Notes under the pieces: generated by a model
What the model was told of the DNA's origin: nothing
What the model saw: only the letters and a program-made list of their open reading frames with translations
The model's database searches: none
Position numbers and translations under genes: made by a program
Source: Tilletiopsis washingtonensis
Taxonomy: Eukaryota; Basidiomycota; Exobasidiomycetes; Entylomatales
Direction of reading: 5' to 3'
Assembly (NCBI RefSeq): GCF_003144115.1
Contig: NW_020312001.1
Span: forward strand, 284,845-348,844
Length of the DNA stretch: 64,000 bases
Part shown: positions 14,455-26,100 of the stretch, one piece after another
Numbering within the stretch: the first letter of the stretch is position 1
Layout of the letters: each line of letters starts with the position of its first letter

Positions 14455-15140
14455 ATGCCGCCCAAGCTACGCGCGCCTGAGAATGTCTGGACGTACCCGC
14501 GCCCTGCCCGCGCTGAGCGCACCGCGGCGCGCCTGCGCGTCGTCTGGACCGACGCCCAGGGTACGGAGACGACGCTCGCAGACACGACTGACGGCTACCG
14601 CGTCCTCGAGACGAGCCACCCGCCGACGGTGAGCCGTGCAGCGTGGCTGTGCAGACGGCACAGGCTGTGATGTCGCCTAGAGGGGGCCGTGCCTCGCATC
14701 GAGGTGCCGCCGACGTCGCAAGGCGCATCGCTGACCCCTCGTCCAAAGTACTACTTCCCGCCCTCGGCGGTGCGCCTCGACCTGCTCAAGCCCTCGGCGG
14801 CGCGGCGCACGCTGTGCGAGTGGAAGGGCCAGGCGCTGTACCACGACGTCTTCACTGCCCGCGCCCGCATCTGGAGCTACCCGGCACCGACGCCCGCCTT
14901 TGCGCCCATCAAGGACTACCTCTGCTTCTACGCGTCGAGCAACACCAAGGGCGAGGGCTGGAGCTGCTTCGGTGCGTGCGAGGCACTCCAGACGCTTCAG
15001 GCCCTCTGCTGACGTGCACGCCAGTCGACGACGACCAGGTCGTGCCGCAGGAGGGCGACTTCTACGGCAGCTGGATCACGCCCGAGATTACCGGCGGCGA
15101 CAAGGGCTTCAAGGGCGGCGCGGGCACGTGGGGCTGGTGA
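14455..15140 (+). CDS. DUF427 (NTP_transf_9) domain protein
   Basis: Exons 14455-14628, 14683-14971, 15025-15140; 192 aa. Contains the DUF427 core: GYRVLETSHPPT, then PRIEVPP, RTLCEWKGQALYHDV, and PAPTPAFAPIKDYLCFYAS. The Cys-Glu-Trp-Lys-Gly block and the PxPxPAFAPIK block are the family hallmarks. This family occurs in bacteria and fungi and has no settled function. The first intron needs the acceptor at 14682, the second of two adjacent AGs, to keep frame. The C-terminus is Gly-rich (GGDKGFKGGAGTWGW) and its last codons lie inside a tandem repeat. Family assignment is firm; biochemical role unknown. Confidence 0.88.
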
Positions 15141-15212
15141 GGCAGGGCGCGGGCACGTGGGGCTGGTGAGCGGGCAGGGAACCGATGTGTGAGCGGGCAG
15201 GGAACCGATGTG
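15121..15212. repeat. Two short tandem duplications across the DUF427 stop codon
   Basis: A 21-bp unit starting cgggcacgtgg and ending ggtgag occurs at 15121-15141 and again at 15150-15170 (period 29). The first copy holds the last codons and the TGA. A second unit (gagcgggcaggg...gatgtg, 22 bp) occurs at 15168-15189 and 15191-15212 (period 23). The copies are perfect, which suggests recent slippage. Confidence 0.9.
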
Positions 15213-15256
15213 GATTGCTCTAGCGAAGGCCGATGCATGTGTGTCCGGAGCGGCGC

Positions 15257-17211
15257 CTAGTGCACGCGCGGCTTGCGGCGGTAGCCGTCCTCCGTCGTCG
15301 GCTTGATGCCGCTCGTAGCGGCGGCGAGCTTCGTGTCTGCGCCGGCAGTTCAGCATGGGTGCAGGCGGCGTGCACGCGCAGCACGACTCACACTCCTGAT
15401 CCTCGGGGATGTGCACGAACATCTCGAGCTGGTGCGGCGTGCCGGCCGCCGTCTCGTCCTTGCGCTTCTGCCGCTGCTCGTTCTGCGCATGGCCTCAGCG
15501 CCGGCATCACACGACTGCCACCTCGAGCCGCACTCACCTCGATGCGCGTCTTGTCCTTACTGGCGGCGTCGAAGTTGCCGGCGCGGATGCCCTCGGCCGT
15601 CTTGGCCCACACCTTGCGGCTTTCCATGTCGCCCTGCTCCGCCAGCGGCTTCACCTGCACCTCCCGCCGCTCCGACGACGCGTCCCAGAACGTCGTGTCC
15701 TTGCCCGGCGCCTTGCCCTTGTACTTCGACACGCCCGCCCACTCGCCCTCGATCGAGTAGAGCGGGTGCGTGGGCTGCGCCGACGGCGCAATGCCCGCCT
15801 TGAACGAGTGCGCCTTGCCGCTGAAGTAGCCCTTGCCGGCGTAGTTGATCGTCGCCGTGTAGCCGGTGCTGCTGCTGATGTAGCTCGTGCCGCTGTGTCG
15901 AGGGTCAGCTAGTGGAGGCGTGGCAGCAGCTGCGCAACTCTTACTCACGAGAGCTCAATGTACGGTGCACCTGCCGCTTGCGTGTCAGCCTTGCTGCACC
16001 GCGCCTGCCACCGCAGCACTCACCCCACAGGATGCCCTCGATGCCGAGCGTCGGCAGCGTGATGAGGTACAGGTCCTCCTTGCCCTCTGCGTTCTTGACG
16101 CGCAGCATGGCGTGGCCAATCTGCTTGACGATGATAGAGCGGCCCGTGAAGGACGTCTTCTGCGCCGAGTGGCCCTCGAGCGACACGCCGGCCTTCTCGT
16201 TGGCGAGGTGGTAGGCAGTGATGGGCGGGTGGTGCGAGACTGCCGCGCACGCCGCTCAGCATGCATGCCCTCCACCACGTCGCGCTCCACTCACCCTGCT
16301 CGGCCACCAGCGTCGTCTCGCCCTCGTCGTTCTGGCTCGGCCACGTGCCGAGGAAGAGCTCGCCGAGCACCGGGTTGAGCGGCTGCAAGCAACGTCAGCC
16401 ATGCCCTGCGACCCGCTGCTGCGCCGCTCACCTTCTTCTCGCTGCCCATCGACGTGTTGCGCGACGTGTACTGGCCCTTGAGCGTGGCGATGAACCAGCG
16501 CAGCTGCCGGAGCGGCGTCAGCGCACAGTCCTGTGCTCAGCGCCGTGAGTGCGCAACGCACCACGTTGCACATGCGCTCCACATCGTCGGCGCCCTTGGT
16601 GCAGGCGGCAAAGAGCTCCGGGTGCTCGCCCCAGCTGGCGAGAGAGCATCAGCAGCAGCGCCATGCGCAAGCGCCTACAATCTACTCACTACGACGGGTA
16701 CTCAGTCAGCGAGACAGGCGAGAGGCTGCAGAGACAGAGTGTCAGCCTTGCACAGCACAGACAAGGGCAGCGCTCCACATGGCGCTGCTGCACATTGCCG
16801 CACGCACATGAACGACGGCGCCGTCATGGAGCTGAGGTCGCCCGAGACGGAGGCGATGGACTTGAGGAACTGCAAGGTGGATGAGCGTGAGCACGGACCT
16901 GAGCGCGGGGACACGTCGCGTCGCGGCCGCAGCGATGGGTCCGGGATGCGCCGCAGGGTGCAACACGGCCTGAGCTGCCGTAACGAAAGGCCTGATGCCA
17001 TTCCTGACGAGCATCGCAGCGCTGCTTGCGCTGCCAGTGCGGCGCATTTGCATGCTGCTGCCATCGCACGGGCGTGCCTGACGACGCCTGCGGCGCGGCC
17101 ATCGCGATCGGCCCGCCTCGCTGCGGCGCGCACGGACGGCCCACGCACCTGGCCCCAGCCCTGGCGCTGGTCGGCGGGCACGGCATCGAGGTTGCCGTCC
17201 TTGTCGGACAT
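15257..17211 (-). CDS. Oxysterol-binding protein, Kes1/Osh4 type
   Basis: Short Osh-family lipid exchanger that moves sterol and PI4P between membranes. Eleven exons: 17149-17211, 16808-16869, 16690-16725, 16562-16634, 16432-16503, 16295-16382, 16024-16239, 15949-15970, 15538-15892, 15392-15482, 15257-15336; 385 aa. Visible blocks: FLKSIASVSGDL and APSFILSPVSLTEYP (lid/sterol region), SMGSEKKPLNPVLGE, the family signature EQVSHHPP (about aa 129-136), and YSGKG-like NYAGKGYFSGK. There is no PH or ankyrin domain, as in Kes1. Exon 8 is only 22 nt and encodes GAPYIELS. Skipping it breaks the frame, and an alternative acceptor (CTAG at 15909) gives a poorer match. Convergent with DUF427, 116 bp apart. 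Confidence 0.93.
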
Positions 17212-17938
17212 GGCGGCGGCGGCGTGTGAGGAAGTGTAGACGGTGAAGATGGAGCAGAGAGAGGCGCGGCAGGTGCGGCGAGCAGAAGGAGCGGCGCCGA
17301 GGTGGAGTCGTGGGTGTGGAGAAGCAAGCCGCCCGGCGCAGATGCAGCGCGGCCGCCGCCGCCGCCGCCGCCGCCGCGCGCCACGCCGCCTCGCCTCTGC
17401 GCCAGCAGCACGTCGCGCTGCCCCGCGCCGTGCACCGCGTAGGCAGCTGGACCGACCGTCGACGCAGCACCAGCATCACGCTTGTACATCCAGAGCAGCA
17501 GCCAGCGGCCGCGACGATGCTTTGCTCTGCCAGCCGCAGCAGGTGCGACGCTCGCTGAGCGGCCGCAGCGTCAGCGCCGGCAGCGGCGTACGTGGAGGCC
17601 CGAAATATACCGCTGCCGGCCGGCCGCGCCTGCCAAGGCAAGCAGCGCAGGGTCGGCGGCCGCCGCGGCACGTTCTCGCCCCTGACGCTCGGCTGAAGCA
17701 AAAGCGTCAGGCACGCGGCGGCGCGCGCCGCGGCGGCTCTTGTGGGGTGATGCGCGCGCGTGTTTGCTAGCCCTCTGGCAGCGTCTCTGGCAGCGACCTG
17801 CGGCGAGCATGCGCCTTGTTGAGCGGCAGCACGACACTGAATGATGGCACAGCGGCGCAGACATGCAGCATCAGCAGCAGGTGATGGCGAAGCATCAGCG
17901 CAGCGCGGCCCGAGCGCCGGCGGCGGGAATGGCATGGG

Positions 17939-18007
<69 letters not shown>

Positions 18008-18339
18008 GCGCGCGGCCGGCTGGCGGGGGCCGGGCGTGCATCGCCTCGTCGGGCCCCTCTCTCGCGCCTGCGCTCCTCGTCGGCTCCCGTCCACATCCTC
18101 CCCACGCCGCGCAGCACCGCTCCCGCCGCAGCGGCAGCCGCCGCCCGCCCTCCGCCGCCGGCCTTGCGCCTCGCCTCACGACCCACAGCGCCTCGGCCGC
18201 CTGCCTCACGACCCTCACGCTCCGCTCACGACCCTCACGACTCGCACGACCCTGACGCCTTCCCTTCTTCATCCCTCGACGACCATCGCTTGACTGCCGC
18301 GCGCTGCACCCGCCGCCCAGCCACATCTGCTGCAGTGCC
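17212..18339. other. Divergent gap, Osh / four-TM protein
   Basis: About 1.1 kb. It contains a (GCC)n-like run near 17350-17385 and the CTG tract at 17941-18006. The last 300 bases are CT/CAC-rich with repeated 'ctcacgac', a likely leader of the plus-strand gene. No gene recognised. Confidence 0.5.
17941..18006. repeat. Uninterrupted (CTG)22 trinucleotide tract
   Basis: Twenty-two perfect CTG copies (CAG on the minus strand), about 330 bp upstream of the four-TM start and 730 bp upstream of the Osh start. It is not in any gene I accept. Perfect tracts of this length are usually length-polymorphic. Confidence 0.95.
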
Positions 18340-20105
18340 ATGTCCTCGCGCGGCGGCACGCCGGCGCAGGCGGCCTGGCACGCCCACGCCGACGACGACG
18401 GCTACTCGGAGCGCGACCTCGGCGACTACGCCCGCGCCGCCGCGCCGTACTACGCCCCGGCGTCGGCGCCACACGGCCGCTACTCGCTGCCGCCGCTGCA
18501 CGCCGAGCACGCCGGCTACTACGCCGCACCGGCGCCGCAGCGCGCCACGTCGCTCGAGGTCGGCAGCGTCTACGGCTCCGAGCCGTGCGCGGCGCCCGCG
18601 TCGCAGTACTCGCGCTCCTCGGCCGGCCATGCGCCGTGGGGCGCCGGGGCGCCGATGCACGCCGCGCCTTCGCCGCCGCCGTGGCAGTCGCCGGAGCAGG
18701 CCTACTGGTACGCCGGCGCGCCGCCGTCCGTGGCGTCGCGCTCCAGCGGCGCGTATGCCCGCGCGCTGCCGCTCTCGCCGCCGCCGATGGGCGAGTATGA
18801 TGCGGAAGAGGGCGGCCCGGGCTTCTTCGGCGTCGAAGCGGCTCATCATTTGCCTGGACGACGCGGTGGTGGCGGACAGCGGGACGAGTACGCACGGCCG
18901 ACTGACGAGCTGCCGGCCTTTCCACCATGGAGTAGGAGCTGGTGAGTCTGCGCCTCGCATCTTGCCGCTGCGTACGGCAGTGCTGACACGAACACGCAAG
19001 GTATGCTGGACACCTCTCTGCCGACGGTCACGCCTATACAACGGTGCCGCCGCCAGGCTCGGGCTGGGAGTCCGAGACGATGACTCGCTCTGGCGCCTCG
19101 AGGGCACACGCACCGTACGGTCACCCCTATGGCCGGCCGCCAGGCGCCGGTGAGGCCGAGTACGTCAAGGAGGAGCGCATGCGCATGCTCGAAAAGGAGT
19201 TTGGCGCGCCGCGCATCAGCCACGGCGGTCGCGGTGACGACGAGGAGCTCGACGAGGGCGAGGAGGACGAGCTGGTGCTCGGCAGCGTCGATGCCAAGGG
19301 CCGCCTGATCACCGAGCGGCCGCGCGTGGTGCTGTGGCTGCGCATCTTTCTCGGCCTCGCTGCCGTCGCTGCGCTGGCGTGCGGTCTGGGCGGTGCCTTG
19401 CTCATCAAGACCGTCGGACCGCCGCCTGCTGCAAAGGGCACGATCGCTGCCTACGTGCTCTACATTGCCAGCGCCCTCACCGTCGTGGTGCTGCTCTACG
19501 TCTATGTGCTGCGGCCGTGCTGCTGCGACCCGCGCCGCAAGGTGGCCGCGGGTGACGCATCTGCCGGGCTCGGCGGGCTCGTCATTCCCGTGCTCTCCGG
19601 TGGCGCAGGCGGCAAGGCGGGCAAGCCGCCAAAGGGCTTCAAAGGCATGAAGGGCATGAAGGGTATGAAGGGCGGCATGGGCGCAGGGCCGACGGTCAAC
19701 CTCGTCATCGATCCGACGCTGCTCGCACGCGGCCGCGGCGACTCGGACTCCGAGGATGAGGAGGAGCACCTGCCCGGTGGTGCTCGGCGCAAGCGTCGCA
19801 AGCGCCGCTCGCCGCTCGGCATGCTGGGCAACATGCAGCTGCAGGCACGCTGGCGCGTCGCACGCGCGACGGTCAAGCTGCAGACGACGTGGGATGCGGT
19901 GCTGCTCGTGCTCTGGATCGGCGCCGTCGTCGTGGCGCTCGGCATGGGCAAGAAGTGTCCGGCCGGCAGCAGCGGCGGCTGGTGCGACTTCTACAATGCT
20001 GCCATCGCGTGCGGCGTGCTCGTCGCCGCCACCCTTGTCGTGCTGCTCTACTTCGACTACCGCGATCTCCGCATCTCGCGCACGCCGCCAAAGGCGCCGC
20101 TCTAG
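18340..20105 (+). CDS. Four-pass membrane protein with long Pro/Gly/Tyr-rich N-terminus, unrecognised
   Basis: Exons 18340-18941 and 19001-20105 (intron 59 nt), 568 aa. Residues 1-~300 are low-complexity and hydrophilic, with many YYAP/PPP motifs and an acidic patch (DDEELDEGEEDELVLG). Four hydrophobic segments follow: ~309-333 (LRIFLGLAAVAALACGLGG), ~345-370 (then CCCDP, possible palmitoylation), ~497-516 (VLLVLWIGAVVVALGM) and ~535-556. Between TM2 and TM3 lies a ~125-residue loop with FKGMKGMKGMKGG, an acidic DSDSEDEEE stretch and basic RRKRRKRRS. A Cys pair (KKCPAGSSGGWCDFY) sits in the short TM3-TM4 loop and could form a disulfide. I do not recognise the family; the 2+2 TM pattern resembles tetraspan proteins only in outline. 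Confidence 0.85.
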
Positions 20106-23100
20106 ACCCGCTCTGCTGCTGCCGATCGTCCCGTGCCCTGTCTCCGCATCATCATTCCTCGGACCCCCGACACTCCACTCATATTCCCAGCTGCTTGCAT
20201 CTCGGCGCGTGACCCAATACATCGCTTTACTGCTACACATGCGCGTGCCATCGTGATGCGCGGGCTGGTGTCACTTGGACGTGATCCCTTGGCCGGGCAC
20301 GCGCCGCTTCAGGCTTAGACGGTCGCTGACGCGCCTCGCTGCCGAGAGGACAGCAGTTCTGCGTCATCAGGCGTAGCTTCTGGCGCCGCAGTGTAATATG
20401 CAGAAGGCAGTCGCGCCGGCTGTAGCGATGGACGGCTGCAGCAGCGGCGCCGCCAGCCGAGCGTCCTCTTCGACGCCCGGCCGTCAGCTCGTCCCGCAAG
20501 ATGCGGCGAGCAAGGTCGTCTAGTCACTCACATGCAAAGCCAGCATTCATCTCTTCCTTTCCAGCCTCGTTCGGTGGGTCATCGCCGGCTGCAGCTTCTT
20601 GCATGGTGCAACAGGTCGGAGACGCAGCGCAGCATACGCCACGTGTGCACCCACTCACAGCACCGCAAAGCACAAAGTCAGAGAGAAGACGAAAGCTTGG
20701 GGCGGACGAGGGCAAGCTGCGGAATGTCATGCCCGCGCTAACGTCTGCGATAGCAGACGAAGGCAGAGCACGAGACGCGAGAAGGTGGTGCGGTCGCGAG
20801 CCCGATGACGACGCTATGCTCGAGGCGCGAGCAAGCCTGAGCTCCGAGGGAGACAGAGTGGCGACATCACGGGCGAGCGAACGTGGGAGACGTTGCGACG
20901 CTGCAGAGCACGAAGAGGATGCATCCTGCCTCAACTCGAGCAGGCCCCTCTCGAGGGCAGCGAAGACGCACAATGGGGCTCCGCACTTCAGCTCAACAGC
21001 GAGCTAGTCAATTGCTGAGCTGAAGCTCAGCAGGGCTCGACGATGTCGCTAAGGCACAGCAACACGAGTGCGCAGAGCCAAAGCCGCGTGCGTGAAGAGC
21101 CGTGCTGCGATGGTGAAGCTACAGAGTCGTCGACAGCCGCTCAGGTAGCGAGACCGGATGCACGACTCGGTCAGAGTAGTACACGTCCGCACGATGTCGG
21201 TGGTGTGCGAGCGTGGTGCACTCGAGCGTCGAGGCACAGCAAGGAGAGAGCATGGGATAGAAGGTCGAGGTGAAGTGTGAGGAAGGTGGGGTCGGATGGT
21301 GAGCGAGAAGCAGGTAGCAGCAAGTTGAGCACCAGAGCCGCAGCAGCCACGACGCCTGCTTGAAGGCAAGGACAGACGGCACCCTTCCGCCCCGTCTCGC
21401 ACATCCTCGTCAGCAGCCCACAGCAGCAGCCGGCGGAAGACGAAAGGCTGCCTCAAGCGGACGAACAGCCGCTCAGCGAGCAGCAAGGAGGAGTCTGGGC
21501 GGCTCTGCAGGCAGCAGCGGAGCAGGAGCAGTACAGTCGAGTTGCGGGCGGCGGCGCCTCGGCGTCGGGCATGAGACAGCGCGCTTCTCGGGCCTCTTCT
21601 CTGCACCTGCTTGCCGCGCGCATCTCGGCACCGGCGATGCCACAGCGCGCAGTAGGCAGCTCCTCCAGCTGCGGCCTCACACGGGCAAGAGCTTCCATCA
21701 AAGCATACGCGCACGATCTGGCGACACTGCAGTTGCAGGCTGGCGCTCGCGCTGGACGAGGTCGGACACGCTGCGCTGTGCCCGCGGTGCCTCGCCGCGG
21801 ACGAAGCACGAAGCAAGCGGCGGATGTCGGTGCTGCCCATCATTTGCAGCAGTGCAGGTGGCAAGCTGGCATCAAGATCGTCGCAGGGCCCGCGCCGCCG
21901 AAGCTCGGGCAAGCAGCCGCTGCAGGCTGGAAGCTCGGGGCGAGGGCGAGGGCGAGGGCGCGTCATGCGTGGCGTGACTTGCTGCACGTTGGCGCCGAGA
22001 GCGAGATGCGGCGCTCGGCTGTTGCGCAGCATCGCTCGTGCAGCGCTGCTCCTCCATCGCATGCATCGCCGCCGCTGCCTCATGCCGCAGCCGGCGGAGC
22101 GCGACGCGTATTCGCCCGCCGAGGTGAGGCCAGCGCGGGCAGCGGCGGTGCCTCGAGCAGGCACAGAGCGCGGCATCCTCGCAGCGACGACAGCAGCCAG
22201 CGCACGACAGACAGCGAGACTGGACAGCATCTGCACGTCAGGATGGCGGCGGGAGGAGGAAAGGCAGGCGCACATCAGCACGGCCGCAGCCAGACGCAGC
22301 CGGCTGCCGCAGCCGCAGCGCCCACCTGCTTCCGCGCCTGCTGCATCTGGCGCTGCGCTGTCGTGTGCCGCCCACAAATGCAGCGCTGCTCGATGCGGAT
22401 GGCGGGTCGCCGACGCTTGCTCTTGCGGCCCGGGCCTGCCGCAGCTGGATAGGCCGGGCACCTGGAAGCGCCGGTCCCGTGACGCTGCCCCTTGTTCCGC
22501 TGCGCCGGGCGGCACTCCGCGCGCGCGCCGCGGCAGCGCACGTCCACCCCGGGAAGCACGTCGCACACGCCCCAGACCGCCTCTCGCTGCGGGCGCACTT
22601 ACCGATGGTGTCCAGTGATGAAGCGCATGAGGTGCTGTAGATTACTTGAGCGCTGCAGTCCAAGTCTGGTCGCCTCACTGCCGGCGACTGGCGCGCGCTG
22701 CGCGTCTCGGCTGTAGCACGACGCGTCACCACGAAGCCCGCCCCCTCCGACCCGCGTGCGCTGGACTGCAGCCGCCGTTACAGCTTCTCCTCGGATCCAG
22801 AACCCAGCTATTCACCAGTCGCATGATTTCTGATGCACTCTTGGTGGACACAGTACTCCCTACTGCGCTCTCAGCAGGGCCGCTCGCGAAAATCATGACC
22901 GCCGACACTGAGCACGACGCAATTCGGAGCGACGGCGCGTCGACGCGCCGACGCTGGCGCGCGCGACGGATCTGCATCATCGGGAATTCGCGCCCCGGCG
23001 AGCAGCGCGCTGCAGGCGGTGTCGGTCTCGAGCTCAAGCCAGCTTCCGTGCTGCCCATCGCGCTTGTATGCTGATGGGAGAGCTCGTACAATACACAGGC

Positions 23101-26100
23101 TTGCCTCTCGCCGGGCTGCGAACGCGCACATCACAAGGCGTGGGCAAAATCACGCCTCGAGGTGCGGCCTTGAGGCTGGTCCTTAGCACAGCGAAGGTGC
23201 ACAGTGGTACAGGCACCTGAGGTGCTTGTCTGGGAGCTGGAAAGGGGTGCTGCCATGAGAGGCTCATCATGCATCAACGGCCGAGCCACGTGCTGGCTGC
23301 CACGTGCAGGCATGCGGAAGCATCGCGTGCACTGCGCCGTCGCGGGTGGCCTGGAGGAAGAAGCTCTGGGTAAAGCGGGATTGGCGCAGACGATGACAGT
23401 CCACAGCTGTAGACCTTGTAGACGTGCTGAATCGGGGATTAGACAAGTCATGACTGCGACTGAGCGTCAAAGACAGCGGCAAGAGTTACAATGTGCGGGA
23501 CAAAGTAGGATCCGGGAGATCTTCGAGGCACGAAGCCTCACGGCGGGGTCCGGCGCGCGTGAGCTCGGGTCGCGGCCGCAGACAGCACCGAGCTCTGCAT
23601 TCTGTGCTCACACAGCTTGCCCTGCCTGCTTGACCTTCATGAGGAGAAACTTGCAGTCGCATCACGTGAGCCGTCTTGCGGATATGCCGGGCGCCGCGCA
23701 GGAGCTGGCGAGCATGCAAGCTGGGTGTTGGGCGCTCCGGCCGAGGTGTGATCAGACGAACTTGCTGGCGCATGCTCTGCTGCCGTCCTGGCTACCGCGG
23801 CAGGTGGGGCAGGCGAGCGGCCGCGGCGATCGCGGAGAGGCGGGATTGGCCTCCTCGCGTCCGCACCACCGCGGCGCGGCGCGTTATGCGCCCGTCGACT
23901 GCCGAGACGCCCGGCGGCGCCGCTCTCCATCTTCCCGCTCGCGGCCCACAGAGTCCCAGAGACAGACGCATCATGCAGGAAAGCGCAGGAAGTTTGAGCG
24001 CTGCCAGCGGACAGGACAGCTCGGGCGCAACCATAGCCAGCGGCTGCACCGAGATCGCACTCGCCTACGGCTGCGGACGAGCAGCGTCCTCTCCTGCCAG
24101 CGCAGCGCATGCACAGCCTCGGAGCCTCGTCTGACTCCTCGCGTGCTGGACCTGAGACGCATCTGACCCGCACGTCGTGCCCGCTACTGCCGCTGTAGGC
24201 TCGTCGCTGCCGCCTCCACGTCGCCGTCGCGCTTTGGTCCAAAAGGGCCTGCTGGTCTTCGAGGCACCCACAGGGCGCAGGACACAGCACATTCACACGA
24301 TGGCGGCAGAGCAGAGTACACACATCAGCATTGCCTCGTCACTGCTGCAGCGCCGGGCACCGCTGCATCCTGACCGAGGCGCAGCCACTGGCGACCCAGT
24401 CCCGCGCTCGATGCTCTTGCTCGTGGCGCTGCAGCATGCATGCTCGCTGCCCGTGCTCGCGTGCGGCATGCATGCCCTCCGTTTCGCGATGGCGGTAGAT
24501 GCTCTCGTGCTGCAGCCTCGCGCCGGCTGCCCATCGAGCGCATGCACATACAAGGAGCGGCGGCGCCGACAGAAGCGGTCTCGCAGCCTGGCTGACACAC
24601 TGCATGCTCACCGTCGCGCCGTCGCACAGTGCTCCTTCGCCGCGCCATGCCCACGCGGGAGACGCCTGAGCGTCCCACTCGGCACTCGACGTCCGCACCG
24701 GCAGCGGGCATGGCCGTAGCCACGCTGCTGCGGCCCGAGCATGGCCAAGCACATGCGCTGCCACAGCGCCTGCAGCTGTGCTGCCCGAAGCAGCTCGGAG
24801 TAGCACCGACGGAGAGCAGCTTCTGGGGTGGCCCAACCGAGCAGAGAGAGCTGAACGTGCTCCGCGGGAGAGCGACAGCGGAGCTTGCGTGTGTGTGCGC
24901 AAGCGCGATGCGGGTGGGCTGCTGAATCTCTGCACCGTGCGCAGCAAGCCGCCGGAGCAGAGGTGTCTGCAGTGACAGAGCGGAGAGGCCGTCGCACCGT
25001 GCGGCAAGCGAGGTGTATGAGAAGAGGAGTGTGGACAAGCGTGAGGAGATGGATGGACGAAGTTCGTTGCTGCGGTGCTCGCCGATGGGCAAGGCATGCA
25101 CGGCCGGCGCGTCTGCGGCCCAGCGTCGTCGATCATTGGCGTCGTCACCAGAGAGGCAGGCAGGCCGCTCACCCACACCCGCCGCGCCGGCCCGATGGCT
25201 GCGTCCCAGGCAAAGAGTAGAGTGGCAGCCGTGCGCAGAGTGCTTCTACAAGGCGGCCATAGTGCGCTCAGGCTTCGCTCCACCAGAGTGCCGCGCTCCG
25301 AGAAACGATGCGAGCGAGACAAGCAGGGAGGAGGCTGACAGGCAGGCTCTTGTGCTCGTTTGAGCCCACCCTGCGCCGCCGCGCCGCTGTCTCGGCGCCC
25401 TCGGCCTCACGGCGAGCTAGGCTGTGCCAGCGCTCGCGTGGTGGCGCGCATTTCAGGTGAAGGCAGCCGGCAGATCTTCCACGGCCGGGGGTGCCTCTGG
25501 CTGGCTCGGGGTCGCACCACAGCGCGCCGTCTCGCGGCCTATTCGCGGCGCACGGTTCCGCCGTTGCTGCCTCAGCAGCAGAGCGTCTAATGAGCGGCTC
25601 GAGGCGGTACGCTCCCATCAGTGTCGAGAGAGGCCGGCCTCGGGCAGGCACGGCGCCGAGCGGCCTGCGTCTGGCTGTACCGCAGACGGCCGTCTGTGTG
25701 CGAGCGTGTGCCTGGGTGCTGTGCTGCTGCTGCTGCGCGGCGCGGCGCACGCGGCGTAGTGAGCGCGCCGCCGCCGCCGCTGCTGCCGCTGCTCGCTGCG
25801 TGCCGTGGGCGGCGCACCGATGCCTGCGGCCCGCAGCGTCGGCCGTCTCGATTTGCCTGTCACGCCGCCGCGGCGCGCCGGCGGGCAGTGACGAGGGCGC
25901 CGCACTCCCAGCACCAGCCGCCTCGCCTCGCCTGCTGCGCTGGCTGCGCGCACACCGCCGCTGTCCAAGCCTCCGGCCGGCCGCAGCCGCAGCGTCCGGA
26001 CCACCACATCTCATCTCTCCCTGCCTGTCCCCACACAGGCTCCTCGTCGCACCGGTCTCGCGCGGGTGGACCAGCTCCGAGGACGGCGCCGCCGTCTGCT

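Noticed and set aside
15909-16023. Single 115-nt intron in the Osh gene using the CTAG acceptor at 15909
   Set aside because: Keeps frame but gives ADPRHSGTS instead of the conserved GAPYIELSGTS obtained with the 22-nt exon, and leaves a branch site inside the exon.
21049-22566. 505-codon minus-strand open frame in the large gap
   Set aside because: Cys/Arg/Ser/Ala-rich with no recognisable motif. Long chance frames are expected at this GC content.
22602-22665. Minus-strand piece ending in a strong GTAAGT donor (reads HLMRFITGHH)
   Set aside because: No downstream exon continues it and the match to any family is too short.
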